A stretch of 12,732 nt of DNA from an uncultured Oceanospirillaceae bacterium (GCA_946221045.1 CAMIIY010000021.1:1-12732), one strand, 5' to 3'. Counted from the first letter of the stretch, positions 1-7,461 are shown. The notes: a model not told the origin generated them from the letters alone. A program made the numbers and translations.

Positions 1-4
1 CTGC

Positions 5-31
5 GTAACCCTTACGGCGAGTAAGGGTTAC
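5..31. repeat. Perfect 11-bp inverted repeat (hairpin)
   Basis: Arms GTAACCCTTAC (5-15) and GTAAGGGTTAC (21-31) are exact reverse complements around a 5-nt loop (GGCGA). No T-tract follows on either strand, so it is not a classic intrinsic terminator. It lies just outside the suhB terminator. It could be part of the 3' end of a gene lying left of the window, an RNA-stabilising hairpin, or a dispersed extragenic palindrome. I saw no second copy in the window. Confidence 0.6.
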
Positions 32-35
32 TGCA

Positions 36-69
36 ATAAAAAAACCGCGACATGTCGCGGTTTTTTTAT
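36..69. terminator. Bidirectional intrinsic terminator downstream of suhB
   Basis: A 34-bp perfect palindrome. The GC-rich arms CCGCGA (45-50) and TCGCGG (55-60) enclose a CATG loop and are flanked by seven A (38-44) and seven T (61-67). Because it is symmetric it makes a hairpin plus U-tract in both directions. On the minus strand it lies 18 bp past the suhB stop. On the plus strand it would end a convergent gene left of the window; in Pseudomonas that side holds secF, but this is not visible here. Confidence 0.9.
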
Positions 70-86
70 GCCTGAATAAACCGGGG

Positions 87-899
87 TTATTTCAGGGATT
101 CTGTCAGACAGGGTTTCAGATGCTGTAACAGGGCTTTGAACATTTTCGGGTTGGCGGCGACCAGATGTCCGGTGTCGCGGAACTGGTTGTTACCGGAAAA
201 ATCTCCCACCAGACCACCGGCTTCCTGTACCAGCAGAATGCCTGCTTCCATCTCCCATTGATTCAGGCCGATCTGGTAAAAACCATCAATGCGGCCCGCT
301 GCAGTGTATGCAAGATTCAGCGCCGGGGAGCCGCCGTTGTAGATCGTGCCGCCGGCCAGAGTCATGGTGCGGAAAATCTCCAGATAGGCTTCCAGGTGAT
401 TTTTGTCACTGGCGCGATTGAAAAAGCCTGTTCCCAGCAGGGATTGCTCAATGGTTTTGTGGTTGCTCACCCGCAGACGTTTGCCGTTGAGTTGGGCGCC
501 TTTGCCGCGGCTGGTTGTAAACTCTTCCCCGGTGATCGGATTCAGAATAAGGGCGTGTTCAATGCGGTTTTTCTGCTGTCCTGCCATGCTGATGGCGAAA
601 ACCGGTAAACCGTTGGAAAAATTCGAGATGCTGTCAATCGGGTTGATATACCAGGTGAATTCAGCCTTTTCTGCCTGTGCAGGGTGTTCGCCGGTATATT
701 CGCCCACGACCCGATGCTGTGGGTAGGCTTTCTGTATCGTGTGAACAATGCTTAGTTCGGCTTTTTTGCAGGTGTCACTGAGTAACTTGGTTACTTCGGC
801 TGCGTCCGTTTTGATCAGGTCGAGCCGCTCAACGGCACGTACAATTTGTTCGCCGGCGACGCGAGCTGCGCGCAGAGCGATGTTTACCATGGGTTGCAT
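87..899 (-). CDS. suhB: SuhB-family inositol monophosphatase homologue with a degenerate active site
   Basis: A 270-residue protein colinear with SuhB of E. coli and Pseudomonas, from the N-terminal MQPMVNIALRAAR to the end. In E. coli SuhB is a Mg-dependent inositol-1-phosphatase and also a Nus factor in rRNA antitermination. The catalytic motifs are eroded here. The metal-site sequence DPLDGTTNF reads NPIDSISNF (residues 86-94): the first Asp is Asn86, Asp89 is kept, Gly is Ser90, and the Thr that activates water is Ile91. The WD motif of the second metal site is WE (Glu216). E. coli Asp44 corresponds to Cys44, and the Arg pair E. coli 183-184 corresponds to Tyr-Asn (187-188). Glu67 remains. 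The frame is intact with no stop or frameshift, so it is probably expressed. My inference is a phosphatase-dead or weakened protein kept for its RNA-polymerase role. Divergent from trmJ, as in enterics and Pseudomonas. Confidence 0.9.
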   Translation of the reverse strand: MQPMVNIALRAARVAGEQIVRAVERLDLIKTDAAEVTKLLSDTCKKAELSIVHTIQKAYPQHRVVGEYTGEHPAQAEKAEFTWYINPIDSISNFSNGLPVFAISMAGQQKNRIEHALILNPITGEEFTTSRGKGAQLNGKRLRVSNHKTIEQSLLGTGFFNRASDKNHLEAYLEIFRTMTLAGGTIYNGGSPALNLAYTAAGRIDGFYQIGLNQWEMEAGILLVQEAGGLVGDFSGNNQFRDTGHLVAANPKMFKALLQHLKPCLTESLK

Positions 900-936
900 C
901 AGTAGGAAACCTGCAAAAGTTCAAATTAATCGGCGC

Positions 937-965
937 ATTATACCCGAGGTTTCAGGGTGGCTGAA
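937..965 (-). promoter_or_regulatory. Probable suhB promoter
   Basis: On the minus strand there is a perfect -10 box TATAAT (942-937). At 17 bp spacing a weak -35 TTCAGC (965-960) shares three of six bases with TTGACA. Transcription would start near 930, giving a leader of about 30 nt before the suhB ATG. The -35 region overlaps that of the divergent trmJ promoter candidate. Confidence 0.6.
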
Positions 966-990
966 CTGCTGAATCCAGATCTGTTAGAAT
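961..990 (+). promoter_or_regulatory. Candidate trmJ promoter
   Basis: An extended -10 element, TGT followed by TAGAAT (982-990), lies 28 bp before the trmJ start. The -35 is poor: CTGAAC at 961-966 or TGAACT at 962-967. An extended -10 can tolerate a weak -35. The call rests mainly on the -10 and on its position in a short divergent gap. Confidence 0.45.
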
Positions 991-1018
991 ACTTGTCCTT
1001 TCGCTTGTCAGGTGTCCA

Positions 1019-1759
1019 ATGTCAAACAAGGTTCGCGTCGTTCTGGTTAACACAACTCATCCCGGTAATATTGGGGCTGTGGCCCGGGCTATGAAAAATA
1101 TGAAGCTGACAGAGTTGCATCTGGTGGCGCCAAAATATTTCCCGCATGAGGATGCTGTTGCTCGGTCATCAGGTGCAACAGATCTGCTTGATAACGCGGT
1201 CGTGCATGAATCATTGTCTGCTGCTCTATCGGATTGTCAGTTAGTGGTGGGTACCAGCGCGCGCGGTCGGCATATTCCATGGCCGCTGGTTAATCCGCGA
1301 GAATTGGCAGGTATTGTCCAGACTGCACCAGATAGTACGCGGGTGGCCATTGTGTTTGGTCGTGAAGACCGGGGGCTGACCAATGAAGAATTACAGCTAT
1401 GTCATCAGCATGTGCATATCCCTGCTAATCCGGACTTCTGCTCCCTGAATGTGGCGGCTGCTGTCCAGGTGATCTGTTACGAGCTGCGTATGGCTGCTTT
1501 GTATGCGGAAGAGGCCAGAACGGATCAGCCACAGTGGGGAACGCCCTGGGATATTGAGCTGGCCGATCATGGTGAAGTGGAGCGTATGTTTGCTCATCTT
1601 GAGGAAACGCTGGTTGATATTGCGTTTCTTGATCCTGAAAATCCACGTCAGTTGATGCCTCGTCTGCGTCGTCTGATCCTCAGGGCAGTCCCTGATAAGG
1701 TCGAGGTAAATGTGCTGCGCGGTATCCTGAAAGCGGTGCAAAAACGTATCGATAGTTAG
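1019..1759 (+). CDS. trmJ: TrmJ, tRNA (cytidine/uridine-32-2'-O)-methyltransferase
   Basis: 246 residues, the same length as E. coli TrmJ. TrmJ is an S-adenosylmethionine-dependent SPOUT (trefoil-knot) enzyme that 2'-O-methylates position 32 of the anticodon loop of several tRNAs, acting as a cytoplasmic dimer. The N-terminal motif NTTHPGNIGAVARAMKNM (residues 11-28) is the family RNA/SAM-binding signature. Knot motifs VFGREDRGLTNEEL and IPANPDFCSLNVAAAVQV follow in the middle third. The C-terminal part after about residue 165 is the family's helical extension, seen in full-length TrmJ. The ATG is preceded by AGGTG (1010-1014). The gene is divergent from suhB and lies 156 bp upstream of iscR. 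In Pseudomonas cysE sits between trmJ and iscR; here it does not. No obvious terminator follows, so some read-through into the isc operon is possible. Confidence 0.95.
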   Translation: MSNKVRVVLVNTTHPGNIGAVARAMKNMKLTELHLVAPKYFPHEDAVARSSGATDLLDNAVVHESLSAALSDCQLVVGTSARGRHIPWPLVNPRELAGIVQTAPDSTRVAIVFGREDRGLTNEELQLCHQHVHIPANPDFCSLNVAAAVQVICYELRMAALYAEEARTDQPQWGTPWDIELADHGEVERMFAHLEETLVDIAFLDPENPRQLMPRLRRLILRAVPDKVEVNVLRGILKAVQKRIDS

Positions 1760-1821
1760 TTGCATGGGGATTTGGGATCATTCATGGTAGACTGCCGTCC
1801 CTAAATTCATGCGGTCGCGTT

Positions 1822-1846
1822 AATCCCGACAATTTTACTTGGTTAT
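1822..1846 (+). promoter_or_regulatory. IscR type-1 operator, distal copy
   Basis: Compared with the E. coli type-1 IscR consensus ATASYYGACT-RWWWYAGTC-RRSTAT (hyphens only split the 25 bases), this stretch matches 19 of 25 positions, including the GAC core (1828-1830) and the TAT end (1844-1846). It directly abuts the stronger proximal site, so the two centres are exactly 25 bp apart. Type-1 sites are bound by [2Fe-2S]-IscR. The consensus is recalled from the E. coli literature and the match was counted by hand. Confidence 0.6.
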
Positions 1847-1871
1847 AAAGTTGACTCTTTTTGTCGGGTAT
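1847..1871 (+). promoter_or_regulatory. IscR type-1 operator overlapping the -35 box
   Basis: It matches 22 of 25 positions of the type-1 consensus, with both half-site cores present: TTGACT on the left and GTCGGGTAT on the right (1863-1871). It covers the -35 hexamer and most of the spacer, so holo-IscR bound here would block RNA polymerase. This is the standard negative feedback: high Fe-S supply represses isc. Confidence 0.85.
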
Positions 1872-1879
1872 TGCATAAT
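1851..1879 (+). promoter_or_regulatory. isc operon promoter (sigma-70)
   Basis: The -35 TTGACT (1851-1856) and -10 CATAAT (1874-1879) are separated by exactly 17 bp. Each differs from consensus at one base. The expected start point is around A1884 to A1887, giving a leader of about 30 nt before iscR. The IscR operator lies on top of it. Confidence 0.85.
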
Positions 1880-1915
1880 GCCCACCATGGCAAACAAGCA
1901 TTCGGGTGAAGAATT

Positions 1916-2416
1916 ATGCGACTGACCACCAAAGGGCGATACGCTGTGACAGCGATGCTTGATCTGGCGCTGCATGAAGGCAATGGGCCGATCAGTCTTG
2001 CTGATATTTCCGAACGGCAGGGTATCTCGCTGTCTTATCTGGAGCAACTTTTCGCAAAGTTGCGGCGCAATGATCTGGTACGCAGTGTGCGTGGTCCAGG
2101 GGGGGGTTATCAGCTTAACCGTAAGCGCTCTGCCATTAATGTGGCAGAAGTGATTGATGCAGTGAATGAGTCAGTGGATGCGACCGGGTGTCGCAATCAG
2201 GCTGATTGTCAGGGTGGCGAAATCTGTCTCACGCATCACCTCTGGTGCGATTTGAGCGAGCAGATTCATCGGTTCCTGAGTGGTATTTCGCTGCAGGAGC
2301 TGGTTGCCCGTCGCGATGTGCAGCAAATTTCAAACCGTCAGGATCGTATCCATATGGAGCAGCTATTAGTCTCTAGTCCGGATGATCATGTCGGCCGTGA
2401 AGAAGCAGTAGTGTGA
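1916..2416 (+). CDS. iscR: IscR, Fe-S-sensing Rrf2-family repressor of the isc operon
   Basis: 166 residues. An N-terminal winged helix-turn-helix (about 1-75) carries the typical [11 protein letters not shown] start and the wing SVRGPGGGY (57-65). The [2Fe-2S] ligands Cys92, Cys98, Cys104 and His107 sit at the same numbers as in E. coli IscR, so the protein should switch between holo form (binds type-1 sites, represses isc) and apo form (binds type-2 sites only). An additional Cys111 is present. The C-terminal tail after about 140 is variable in the family. GGTGAAG (1905-1911) serves as ribosome binding site. First gene of the ISC operon; iscS follows after 19 bp. The wing is encoded across a run of eight G (2099-2106). 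Confidence 0.97.
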   Translation: MRLTTKGRYAVTAMLDLALHEGNGPISLADISERQGISLSYLEQLFAKLRRNDLVRSVRGPGGGYQLNRKRSAINVAEVIDAVNESVDATGCRNQADCQGGEICLTHHLWCDLSEQIHRFLSGISLQELVARRDVQQISNRQDRIHMEQLLVSSPDDHVGREEAVV

Positions 2417-2435
2417 GCAAGGCTCGGAGAAGAGA

Positions 2436-3650
2436 ATGAAAACACCGATTTATCTGGATTATTCTGCAACGACCCCGGTTGATCCGCGGGTAGCTGAAAA
2501 GATGATGGCTTGTCTGACGCAGGACGGTAATTTTGGTAATCCTGCATCCCGCTCTCATCTGTTTGGCTGGAAAGCGGAAGAAGCGGTTGAAACAGCGCGT
2601 CGTCAGGTGGCTGATCTGATTCATGCAGATTCACGTGAGATCGTCTGGACTTCAGGTGCAACTGAGTCGGATAACCTTGCTATTAAAGGTGCTGCTACTT
2701 TTTATCAGCGTAAAGGCAAGCACATCATTACCTCAAAGATTGAGCATAAGGCGGTACTGGATACCTGTCGTCAGTTAGAGCGTGAAGGCTTTGAGGTGAC
2801 CTATCTCAATCCGGGTCAGGATGGCATTATTGAGCCGCAGGCCGTTGCTGAAGCCATTCGCGAGGATACTATTCTTGTCTCGCTGATGCATGTGAATAAT
2901 GAAATTGGCACCATTACTGATATTGCAGCAATTGGTGAGCTGACCCGTTCCAAGGGTATTATTTTCCATGTGGACGGTGCTCAGAGTCTGGGCAAAATAG
3001 ACATCGATATGGATGCGATGAAAGTTGATCTGATGTCCTTCTCAGCGCATAAAATCTATGGCCCTAAGGGCGTTGGCGCGCTTTACGTTCGTCGTAAGCC
3101 GCGTGTGCGTCTGGAAGCGCAGATGCACGGTGGTGGCCATGAGCGGGGTATGCGTTCAGGTACGCTGCCTACTCATCAGATCGTGGGTATGGGCGAAGCT
3201 TGCCGTATTGCCAAAGAAGAGATGGTTGATGAGGCCAAGCGTTTGGCGACTTTGCGTGATCGCATGATGTCAGGTCTGAATGATATTGAAGAAGTCTATA
3301 TCAATGGCTCTGCTACACAGCGTGTACCAGGCAATCTGAATGTGAGTTTTGCGTTCGTTGAGGGCGAGTCTCTGCTGATGTCTCTCAAAGACCTGGCGGT
3401 CTCTTCAGGATCGGCCTGTACTTCTGCCAGCCTGGAGCCATCTTATGTGCTGCGAGCGCTGGGGTTGAGTGATGAGCTGGCGCATAGCTCCATTCGGTTC
3501 TCTTTCGGTCGTTTTACCACTGAAGAAGAAGTGGACTACGCGGTGGAACAGATTCATCACGCGGTTATGAAATTACGTGAGCTATCACCTCTGTGGGATA
3601 TGTTCAAAGACGGTGTTGACCTTACCAAAGTAGAGTGGGTTCACCACTGA
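2436..3650 (+). CDS. iscS: IscS, cysteine desulfurase
   Basis: 404 residues, identical in length to E. coli IscS. This PLP enzyme takes sulfur from cysteine and passes it as a persulfide to IscU and to tRNA-thiolation proteins; it works as a cytoplasmic homodimer. The PLP lysine is Lys206 in [12 protein letters not shown], and the catalytic Cys328 lies in [14 protein letters not shown], both at the E. coli positions. The N-terminal [13 protein letters not shown] and the C-terminal [13 protein letters not shown], the region that docks IscU, are conserved. GGAGAAGAG (2425-2433) is a strong ribosome binding site. Nothing unusual. Confidence 0.98.
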   Translation: MKTPIYLDYSATTPVDPRVAEKMMACLTQDGNFGNPASRSHLFGWKAEEAVETARRQVADLIHADSREIVWTSGATESDNLAIKGAATFYQRKGKHIITSKIEHKAVLDTCRQLEREGFEVTYLNPGQDGIIEPQAVAEAIREDTILVSLMHVNNEIGTITDIAAIGELTRSKGIIFHVDGAQSLGKIDIDMDAMKVDLMSFSAHKIYGPKGVGALYVRRKPRVRLEAQMHGGGHERGMRSGTLPTHQIVGMGEACRIAKEEMVDEAKRLATLRDRMMSGLNDIEEVYINGSATQRVPGNLNVSFAFVEGESLLMSLKDLAVSSGSACTSASLEPSYVLRALGLSDELAHSSIRFSFGRFTTEEEVDYAVEQIHHAVMKLRELSPLWDMFKDGVDLTKVEWVHH

Positions 3651-3678
3651 TTGCCACAGAGTTTGAGAGGAGAGTGTC

Positions 3679-4062
3679 ATGGCTTATAGCGAACAGGTAA
3701 TTGATCATTACGAGAATCCACGTAATGTCGGCAAAATGGACGATAAAGATGCGTCTGTTGGTACCGGGATGGTGGGTGCGCCTGCCTGTGGTGACGTAAT
3801 GCGTCTGCAGATCAAGGTCAATGAGCAGGGCATTATTGAAGATGCCAAATTTAAAACCTACGGCTGTGGTTCTGCAATTGCTTCAAGCTCACTGATAACT
3901 GAGTGGGTGAAAGGCATGTCGCTGGATGAAGCAGCGGAGCTTAAAAACACCACGATTGCTGAAGAGCTGGCGCTTCCGCCGGTGAAAATCCACTGCTCAG
4001 TATTGGCAGAGGATGCAATCAAGGCCGCGATTGCTGATTACAAGCAAAAGCAGCCCAAGTGA
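3679..4062 (+). CDS. iscU: IscU, Fe-S cluster scaffold
   Basis: 127 residues (E. coli 128). IscU is the scaffold on which [2Fe-2S] clusters are built from IscS sulfur and then released by HscA/HscB. Cluster ligands Cys37, Cys63 and Cys106, with Asp39 and His105, are all present. The LPPVK motif at 99-103 is the HscA recognition site. Only the last few residues differ appreciably from the enteric protein. A good ribosome binding site, GAGGAGAG (3667-3674), precedes the ATG. It lies 28 bp after iscS. Confidence 0.98.
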   Translation: MAYSEQVIDHYENPRNVGKMDDKDASVGTGMVGAPACGDVMRLQIKVNEQGIIEDAKFKTYGCGSAIASSSLITEWVKGMSLDEAAELKNTTIAEELALPPVKIHCSVLAEDAIKAAIADYKQKQPK

Positions 4063-4097
4063 TCTTTTTGGCCTTATAAACTGGGGATTGTGCAACG

Positions 4098-4424
4098 ATG
4101 GCAATTACCATGACCGATGCTGCGGCTAACCACGTAGCACGATATCTGGAAAAGCGTGGGCACGGCGAAGGTATTCGTTTGGGTGTCCGCACATCAGGCT
4201 GTTCTGGAATGGCCTATGTGCTTGAGTTTGTGGATGAAGTTCAAACTGAAGACCAGGTCTTTCAGGTGCAGCAGGATCTTAAGATCATTATCGATCCAAA
4301 GAGTCTGTTGTATCTGGATGGGACTGAGCTGGACTTTGTTAAAGAAGGTTTGAACGAAGGCTTCAAATTCAATAATCCAAATGTCTCTAGTGAGTGCGGT
4401 TGCGGCGAAAGCTTCAATGTCTGA
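4098..4424 (+). CDS. iscA: IscA, A-type Fe-S carrier
   Basis: 108 residues, one longer than E. coli IscA. A-type carriers accept clusters or iron and hand them to apo-proteins. The three metal ligands are Cys35 (TSGCSGMAY), Cys100 and Cys102 ([10 protein letters not shown]); the last two are shifted by one residue from E. coli because of a one-residue length difference. ErpA is a close paralogue, but the position between iscU and hscB identifies this as IscA. GGGGAT (4083-4088) is a modest ribosome binding site. Confidence 0.95.
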   Translation: MAITMTDAAANHVARYLEKRGHGEGIRLGVRTSGCSGMAYVLEFVDEVQTEDQVFQVQQDLKIIIDPKSLLYLDGTELDFVKEGLNEGFKFNNPNVSSECGCGESFNV

Positions 4425-4442
4425 TTGTGCCGGGCAGATCTG

Positions 4443-4970
4443 ATGGATATCAAAAAAAGTTATTTTGAATTTATCGGTCTGCCGGTTTCTTACCATATTG
4501 ATCTAAACCGGTTGTCAGAACAGGCGCGGGAACTGCAGAAAACGCTGCATCCTGATCGTTATGCGCACTTATCTGATCAAGAGCAGCGCCGTGCTGTTCA
4601 GTATATGGCACATCTTAATGAAGGTGTCGCCACCCTGAAGTCTCCTCTGCGTAGGGCGCAGTACCTGCTTACGTTGCAGGGCATTGATACTCATAATGAG
4701 TCTTCAACACCTATCGATCCGATATTTCTGATGCAGCAGATGGAGTTGCGTGAGCAGCTCGAAGCTGTCTCATCGGCAACTGATCCCTTTGCAGAACTCG
4801 ACGCGTTGACCGCGGCGGTGGAATCCGAGTTGCAGACACTGCGCAGTGATTTTGCGCAGCAGTTTGAAGCTAAACAGCTGGATCAGGCCACAGCTACGGT
4901 GCGTAAAATGCAATTTATTGAAAAACTGGTCAGTGAGATTGAACGTCTCGAAGACCGGTTGGATGATTAA
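4443..4970 (+). CDS. hscB: HscB, J-domain co-chaperone of Fe-S assembly
   Basis: 175 residues from the ATG at 4443. HscB binds IscU and stimulates HscA ATPase, speeding cluster transfer. The J domain covers about 1-75 with His36-Pro37-Asp38 (HPDRY), followed by the C-terminal three-helix bundle that holds IscU. The frame stays open up to a TTG at 4425 directly after the iscA stop. The ATG is preferred because MDIKKSYFEFIGLP aligns with family N-termini and GGGCAG (4432-4437) is placed as a weak ribosome binding site. It is 18 bp after iscA and 8 bp before hscA. Confidence 0.94.
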   Translation: MDIKKSYFEFIGLPVSYHIDLNRLSEQARELQKTLHPDRYAHLSDQEQRRAVQYMAHLNEGVATLKSPLRRAQYLLTLQGIDTHNESSTPIDPIFLMQQMELREQLEAVSSATDPFAELDALTAAVESELQTLRSDFAQQFEAKQLDQATATVRKMQFIEKLVSEIERLEDRLDD

Positions 4971-4978
4971 TCTGAATT

Positions 4979-6853
4979 ATGGCGCTGTTACAGATTGCTG
5001 AACCGGGGCAGAGTGAAGCCCCTCACCAACACAAACTCGCGGTAGGTATCGATCTGGGTACCACCAACTCATTGGTCGCTTCGGTACGCAGTGGTGATCC
5101 TGTTACCTTGCCTGATCTCGATGATCGTCACCTGTTGCCTTCTGTTGTACGTTATATGCCTTGTGGCAGTCATCAGGTGGGACATGAGGCTCTGCAGCAT
5201 GCATCGGATGACCCCTTTAATACCATTATTTCTGTTAAGCGGCTGATGGGACGCGGTGTTGCTGACCTCAAGTCTCTGAGCAAGGAAGGTTCCTACCGGT
5301 TCAGTGGTGATGCGGATGGCATGCCTTTTATTGAAACGGCTGCTGGTCAGAAAAGCCCGGTGCAGGTTTCTGCTGATATTCTTTCTGCGCTGGCAAAACG
5401 TGCCGAGTTAGCCCTTGGTGGCGAGTTAACCGGTGCTGTTATTACCGTTCCCGCTTATTTTGATGATGCGCAGCGCCAGGCCACAAAAGATGCCGCCCGC
5501 CTGGCGGATTTAAAAGTGTTGCGCCTGTTGAATGAGCCGACAGCAGCAGCTGTGGCATATGGTCTTGATCAGGGCGCTGAAGGTGTTATTGCGGTTTATG
5601 ATCTGGGCGGTGGTACCTTCGATATCTCCATTCTGCGGTTGCATAAAGGGGTATTTGAAGTACTTGCAACCGGTGGTGATAGCGCGCTGGGTGGTGATGA
5701 TCTGGATTATGCTCTGGGTCAGTGGCTGGTTGAACAGCTGAAACTAAAAGATCTGAGCGCATCGACTGCGCGCATTGTGACTGAGCAGGCTAAATATGCC
5801 AAAGAGTGTCTGAGCAGTCAGTCAGGGGTTGAACTTGATTTTAGCGTTGGGGATCAGCGCTGTCAGCTCAGTGTTACCCGTGACCAGTTTGATCAGTTGG
5901 TTGAGCCGCTGGTGCGCAGGACGCTGCGTGCCTGCAAGCGTACCCTGAAAGATGCGGGTGTTACTGCCGAGGAAGTGGCTGAAGTGGTCATGGTAGGTGG
6001 TTCAACGCGTGTGCCGCTGGTGCGCTCCGAGGTTGAAAAGCTATTCGCGCGCCAGCCGCATGTGGATATTGATCCGGACAAAGTGGTTGCCATTGGTGCC
6101 GCTTTGCAGGCAGATGTGCTGGCCGGTAACAAGCCGGACAGTGAGATGTTGCTGCTGGATGTTATTCCGCTCTCGCTGGGGCTTGAAACCATGGGTGGGC
6201 TGGTCGAAAAAGTGATCCATCGAAATACGCCTATACCGGTTGCTAAAGCGCAGGAATTCACCACATATCAGGATGGTCAAACGGCCATGATGATCCATGT
6301 ATTGCAGGGCGAGCGTGAGCTGGTAGATGACTGCCGTTCTCTGGCGCGCTTTGTCTTGCGTGGCATTCCGCCGATGAATGCCGGGGCGGCAAAAATCCGC
6401 GTTACCTTTCAGGTTGATGCTGATGGGTTGCTCGGTGTGACCGCTAAAGAGCTGGTATCGGGTGTGGAAAGTTCTGTCCAGATTAAGCCTTCGTACGGGC
6501 TGGACGACACTCAGATTGCGAGCATGCTGCAGCAGTCCTATGTCAACGCTCAGCATGACAAGGAAGCGCGAGCTTTACGCGAGCAGCAGGTTGAAGCCGA
6601 TCGTTTACTGACATCACTGACCGATGCTCTGAATGTGGATGGCGCTCTGCTGTCAGCAGAAGAGCGTCAGGTGCTGGAAACTGAGATGGGTGAGCTGGAT
6701 CAATTAAAACAACAGGCTGACAGTGCGGCAATTGAGGCAGGTATTCAGGCGCTGGCGAGGGCATCCGATGAGTTTGCCGGGCGCCGTATGGATCAAAGTA
6801 TACAAAAGGCATTGCGCGGGCATACCGTGGATGAAATTGAGGGGAATCAGTAA
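4979..6853 (+). CDS. hscA: HscA, Hsp70-type chaperone for Fe-S cluster transfer
   Basis: 624 residues (E. coli 616). HscA is an Hsp70 dedicated to IscU: it binds the LPPVK motif and uses ATP to release the cluster. The nucleotide-binding domain has phosphate-1 [16 protein letters not shown] (21-36), phosphate-2 [11 protein letters not shown] (207-217) and adenosine [11 protein letters not shown] (336-346) motifs. The interdomain linker [13 protein letters not shown] starts at 391 and leads into the substrate domain and helical lid. The N-terminus MALLQI-EPG matches E. coli HscA closely, fixing the ATG even though no clear Shine-Dalgarno precedes it. Translation is probably coupled to hscB, 8 bp upstream. 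Its stop overlaps the fdx start by one base (TAATG). Confidence 0.97.
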   Translation: MALLQIAEPGQSEAPHQHKLAVGIDLGTTNSLVASVRSGDPVTLPDLDDRHLLPSVVRYMPCGSHQVGHEALQHASDDPFNTIISVKRLMGRGVADLKSLSKEGSYRFSGDADGMPFIETAAGQKSPVQVSADILSALAKRAELALGGELTGAVITVPAYFDDAQRQATKDAARLADLKVLRLLNEPTAAAVAYGLDQGAEGVIAVYDLGGGTFDISILRLHKGVFEVLATGGDSALGGDDLDYALGQWLVEQLKLKDLSASTARIVTEQAKYAKECLSSQSGVELDFSVGDQRCQLSVTRDQFDQLVEPLVRRTLRACKRTLKDAGVTAEEVAEVVMVGGSTRVPLVRSEVEKLFARQPHVDIDPDKVVAIGAALQADVLAGNKPDSEMLLLDVIPLSLGLETMGGLVEKVIHRNTPIPVAKAQEFTTYQDGQTAMMIHVLQGERELVDDCRSLARFVLRGIPPMNAGAAKIRVTFQVDADGLLGVTAKELVSGVESSVQIKPSYGLDDTQIASMLQQSYVNAQHDKEARALREQQVEADRLLTSLTDALNVDGALLSAEERQVLETEMGELDQLKQQADSAAIEAGIQALARASDEFAGRRMDQSIQKALRGHTVDEIEGNQ

Positions 6854-7191
6854 TGCCACAGATCATCTTTTTACCTAACGAAGAACTCTGTCCGGACGGT
6901 AAGGTCATTGAGGTGGATGCCGGTATCACTGTATGTGATGCGGCATTGGCTAATGGAATTGATATCGAACATGCCTGTGAAAAGTCATGTGCATGTACAA
7001 CTTGTCATGTCATTGTGCGTGAGGGGTTTGATTCCATGGAGCCATCTGATGAGCTTGAGGACGATATGCTGGACAAAGCCTGGGGGCTTGAGCCGGAGTC
7101 GCGCCTGAGTTGTCAGGCGGTTGTTGCTGATGCAGATCTGGTGGTTGAGATTCCGAAATACACCATCAATCAGGTTTCTGAACGTCACTGA
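6853..7191 (+). CDS. fdx: Fdx, ISC-type [2Fe-2S] ferredoxin
   Basis: 112 residues (E. coli 111). This adrenodoxin-like ferredoxin donates electrons to IscS/IscU during cluster assembly. Ligands are Cys42, Cys48, Cys51 and Cys87, the E. coli positions; the extra Cys46 of this subfamily is also present in CEKSCACTTC. An acidic helix (EPSDELEDDMLD, 63-74) suits partner docking. The start is the A of the hscA stop (TAATG), indicating translational coupling. Confidence 0.97.
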   Translation: MPQIIFLPNEELCPDGKVIEVDAGITVCDAALANGIDIEHACEKSCACTTCHVIVREGFDSMEPSDELEDDMLDKAWGLEPESRLSCQAVVADADLVVEIPKYTINQVSERH

Positions 7192-7201
7192 GGGTCTGAT
7201 T

Positions 7202-7402
7202 ATGTCGCTTAAATGGGTGGATGTTTACGATATTGCCATTGAGCTGTGTGATAAGTTTCCTGATCAGGATCCGATGCAGGTCAGCTTTCCGGATTTGTAT
7301 AATATGGTCATGGAGCTGGAAGAGTTTGATGATGATCCACAGCGTTGTGGTGAAAAAATTCTCGAAGGTATTCAGATGGCCTGGATTGAAGAGCGCGAAT
7401 AA
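7202..7402 (+). CDS. iscX: IscX, small acidic IscS-binding regulator
   Basis: 66 residues, the same length as E. coli IscX (YfhJ). IscX binds IscS at the site used by Fdx and frataxin and tunes desulfurase activity in an iron-dependent way. The N-terminal LKWVDVYDIA and the conserved LEEFDDDPQ (38-46) with C-terminal EKILEGIQMAW identify it. The frame is open well into fdx, but the ATG at 7202 after GAGGGT (7190-7195) gives the family length. Last gene of the operon. Confidence 0.95.
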   Translation: MSLKWVDVYDIAIELCDKFPDQDPMQVSFPDLYNMVMELEEFDDDPQRCGEKILEGIQMAWIEERE

Positions 7403-7411
7403 GTGTTTTTG

Positions 7412-7446
7412 ACAGCAGGGTGGTTACAAAACACCCTCTGTTTTCT
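7412..7446 (+). terminator. Probable intrinsic terminator of the isc operon
   Basis: The left arm ACAG-C-AGGGTG (7412-7422, C7416 bulged) pairs with CACCCTCTGT (7432-7441), a 10-bp stem with one bulge and a 9-nt loop. Four T and a C-T follow. The short T-run makes it moderate, so some read-through into ndk is possible. Confidence 0.6.
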
Positions 7447-7461
7447 GTGCGCGCAGTGACG

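Noticed and set aside
165..608. Long open frame (147 codons) on the plus strand antisense to suhB
   Set aside because: It lies wholly inside suhB, has no recognisable domain or ribosome binding site, and is explained as a shadow of the real gene.
87..899. suhB as a pseudogene
   Set aside because: No frameshift, internal stop or truncation; start, length, promoter and terminator are intact. The substitutions are concentrated at catalytic positions, which fits change of function better than decay.
1760..1821. Remnant of a cysE promoter (TAGACT at 1788-1793) between trmJ and iscR
   Set aside because: The -35 at proper spacing (TGGGGA) is poor and no cysE-like coding sequence follows. E. coli also lacks cysE here, so the absence is not unusual.
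4425..4442. TTG upstream start for hscB
   Set aside because: It would add six residues not seen in the family; the ATG at 4443 gives the conserved N-terminus.
7409..7414. Perfect -35 hexamer TTGACA after iscX
   Set aside because: No -10-like sequence lies 16-18 bp downstream; the bases belong to the terminator hairpin.
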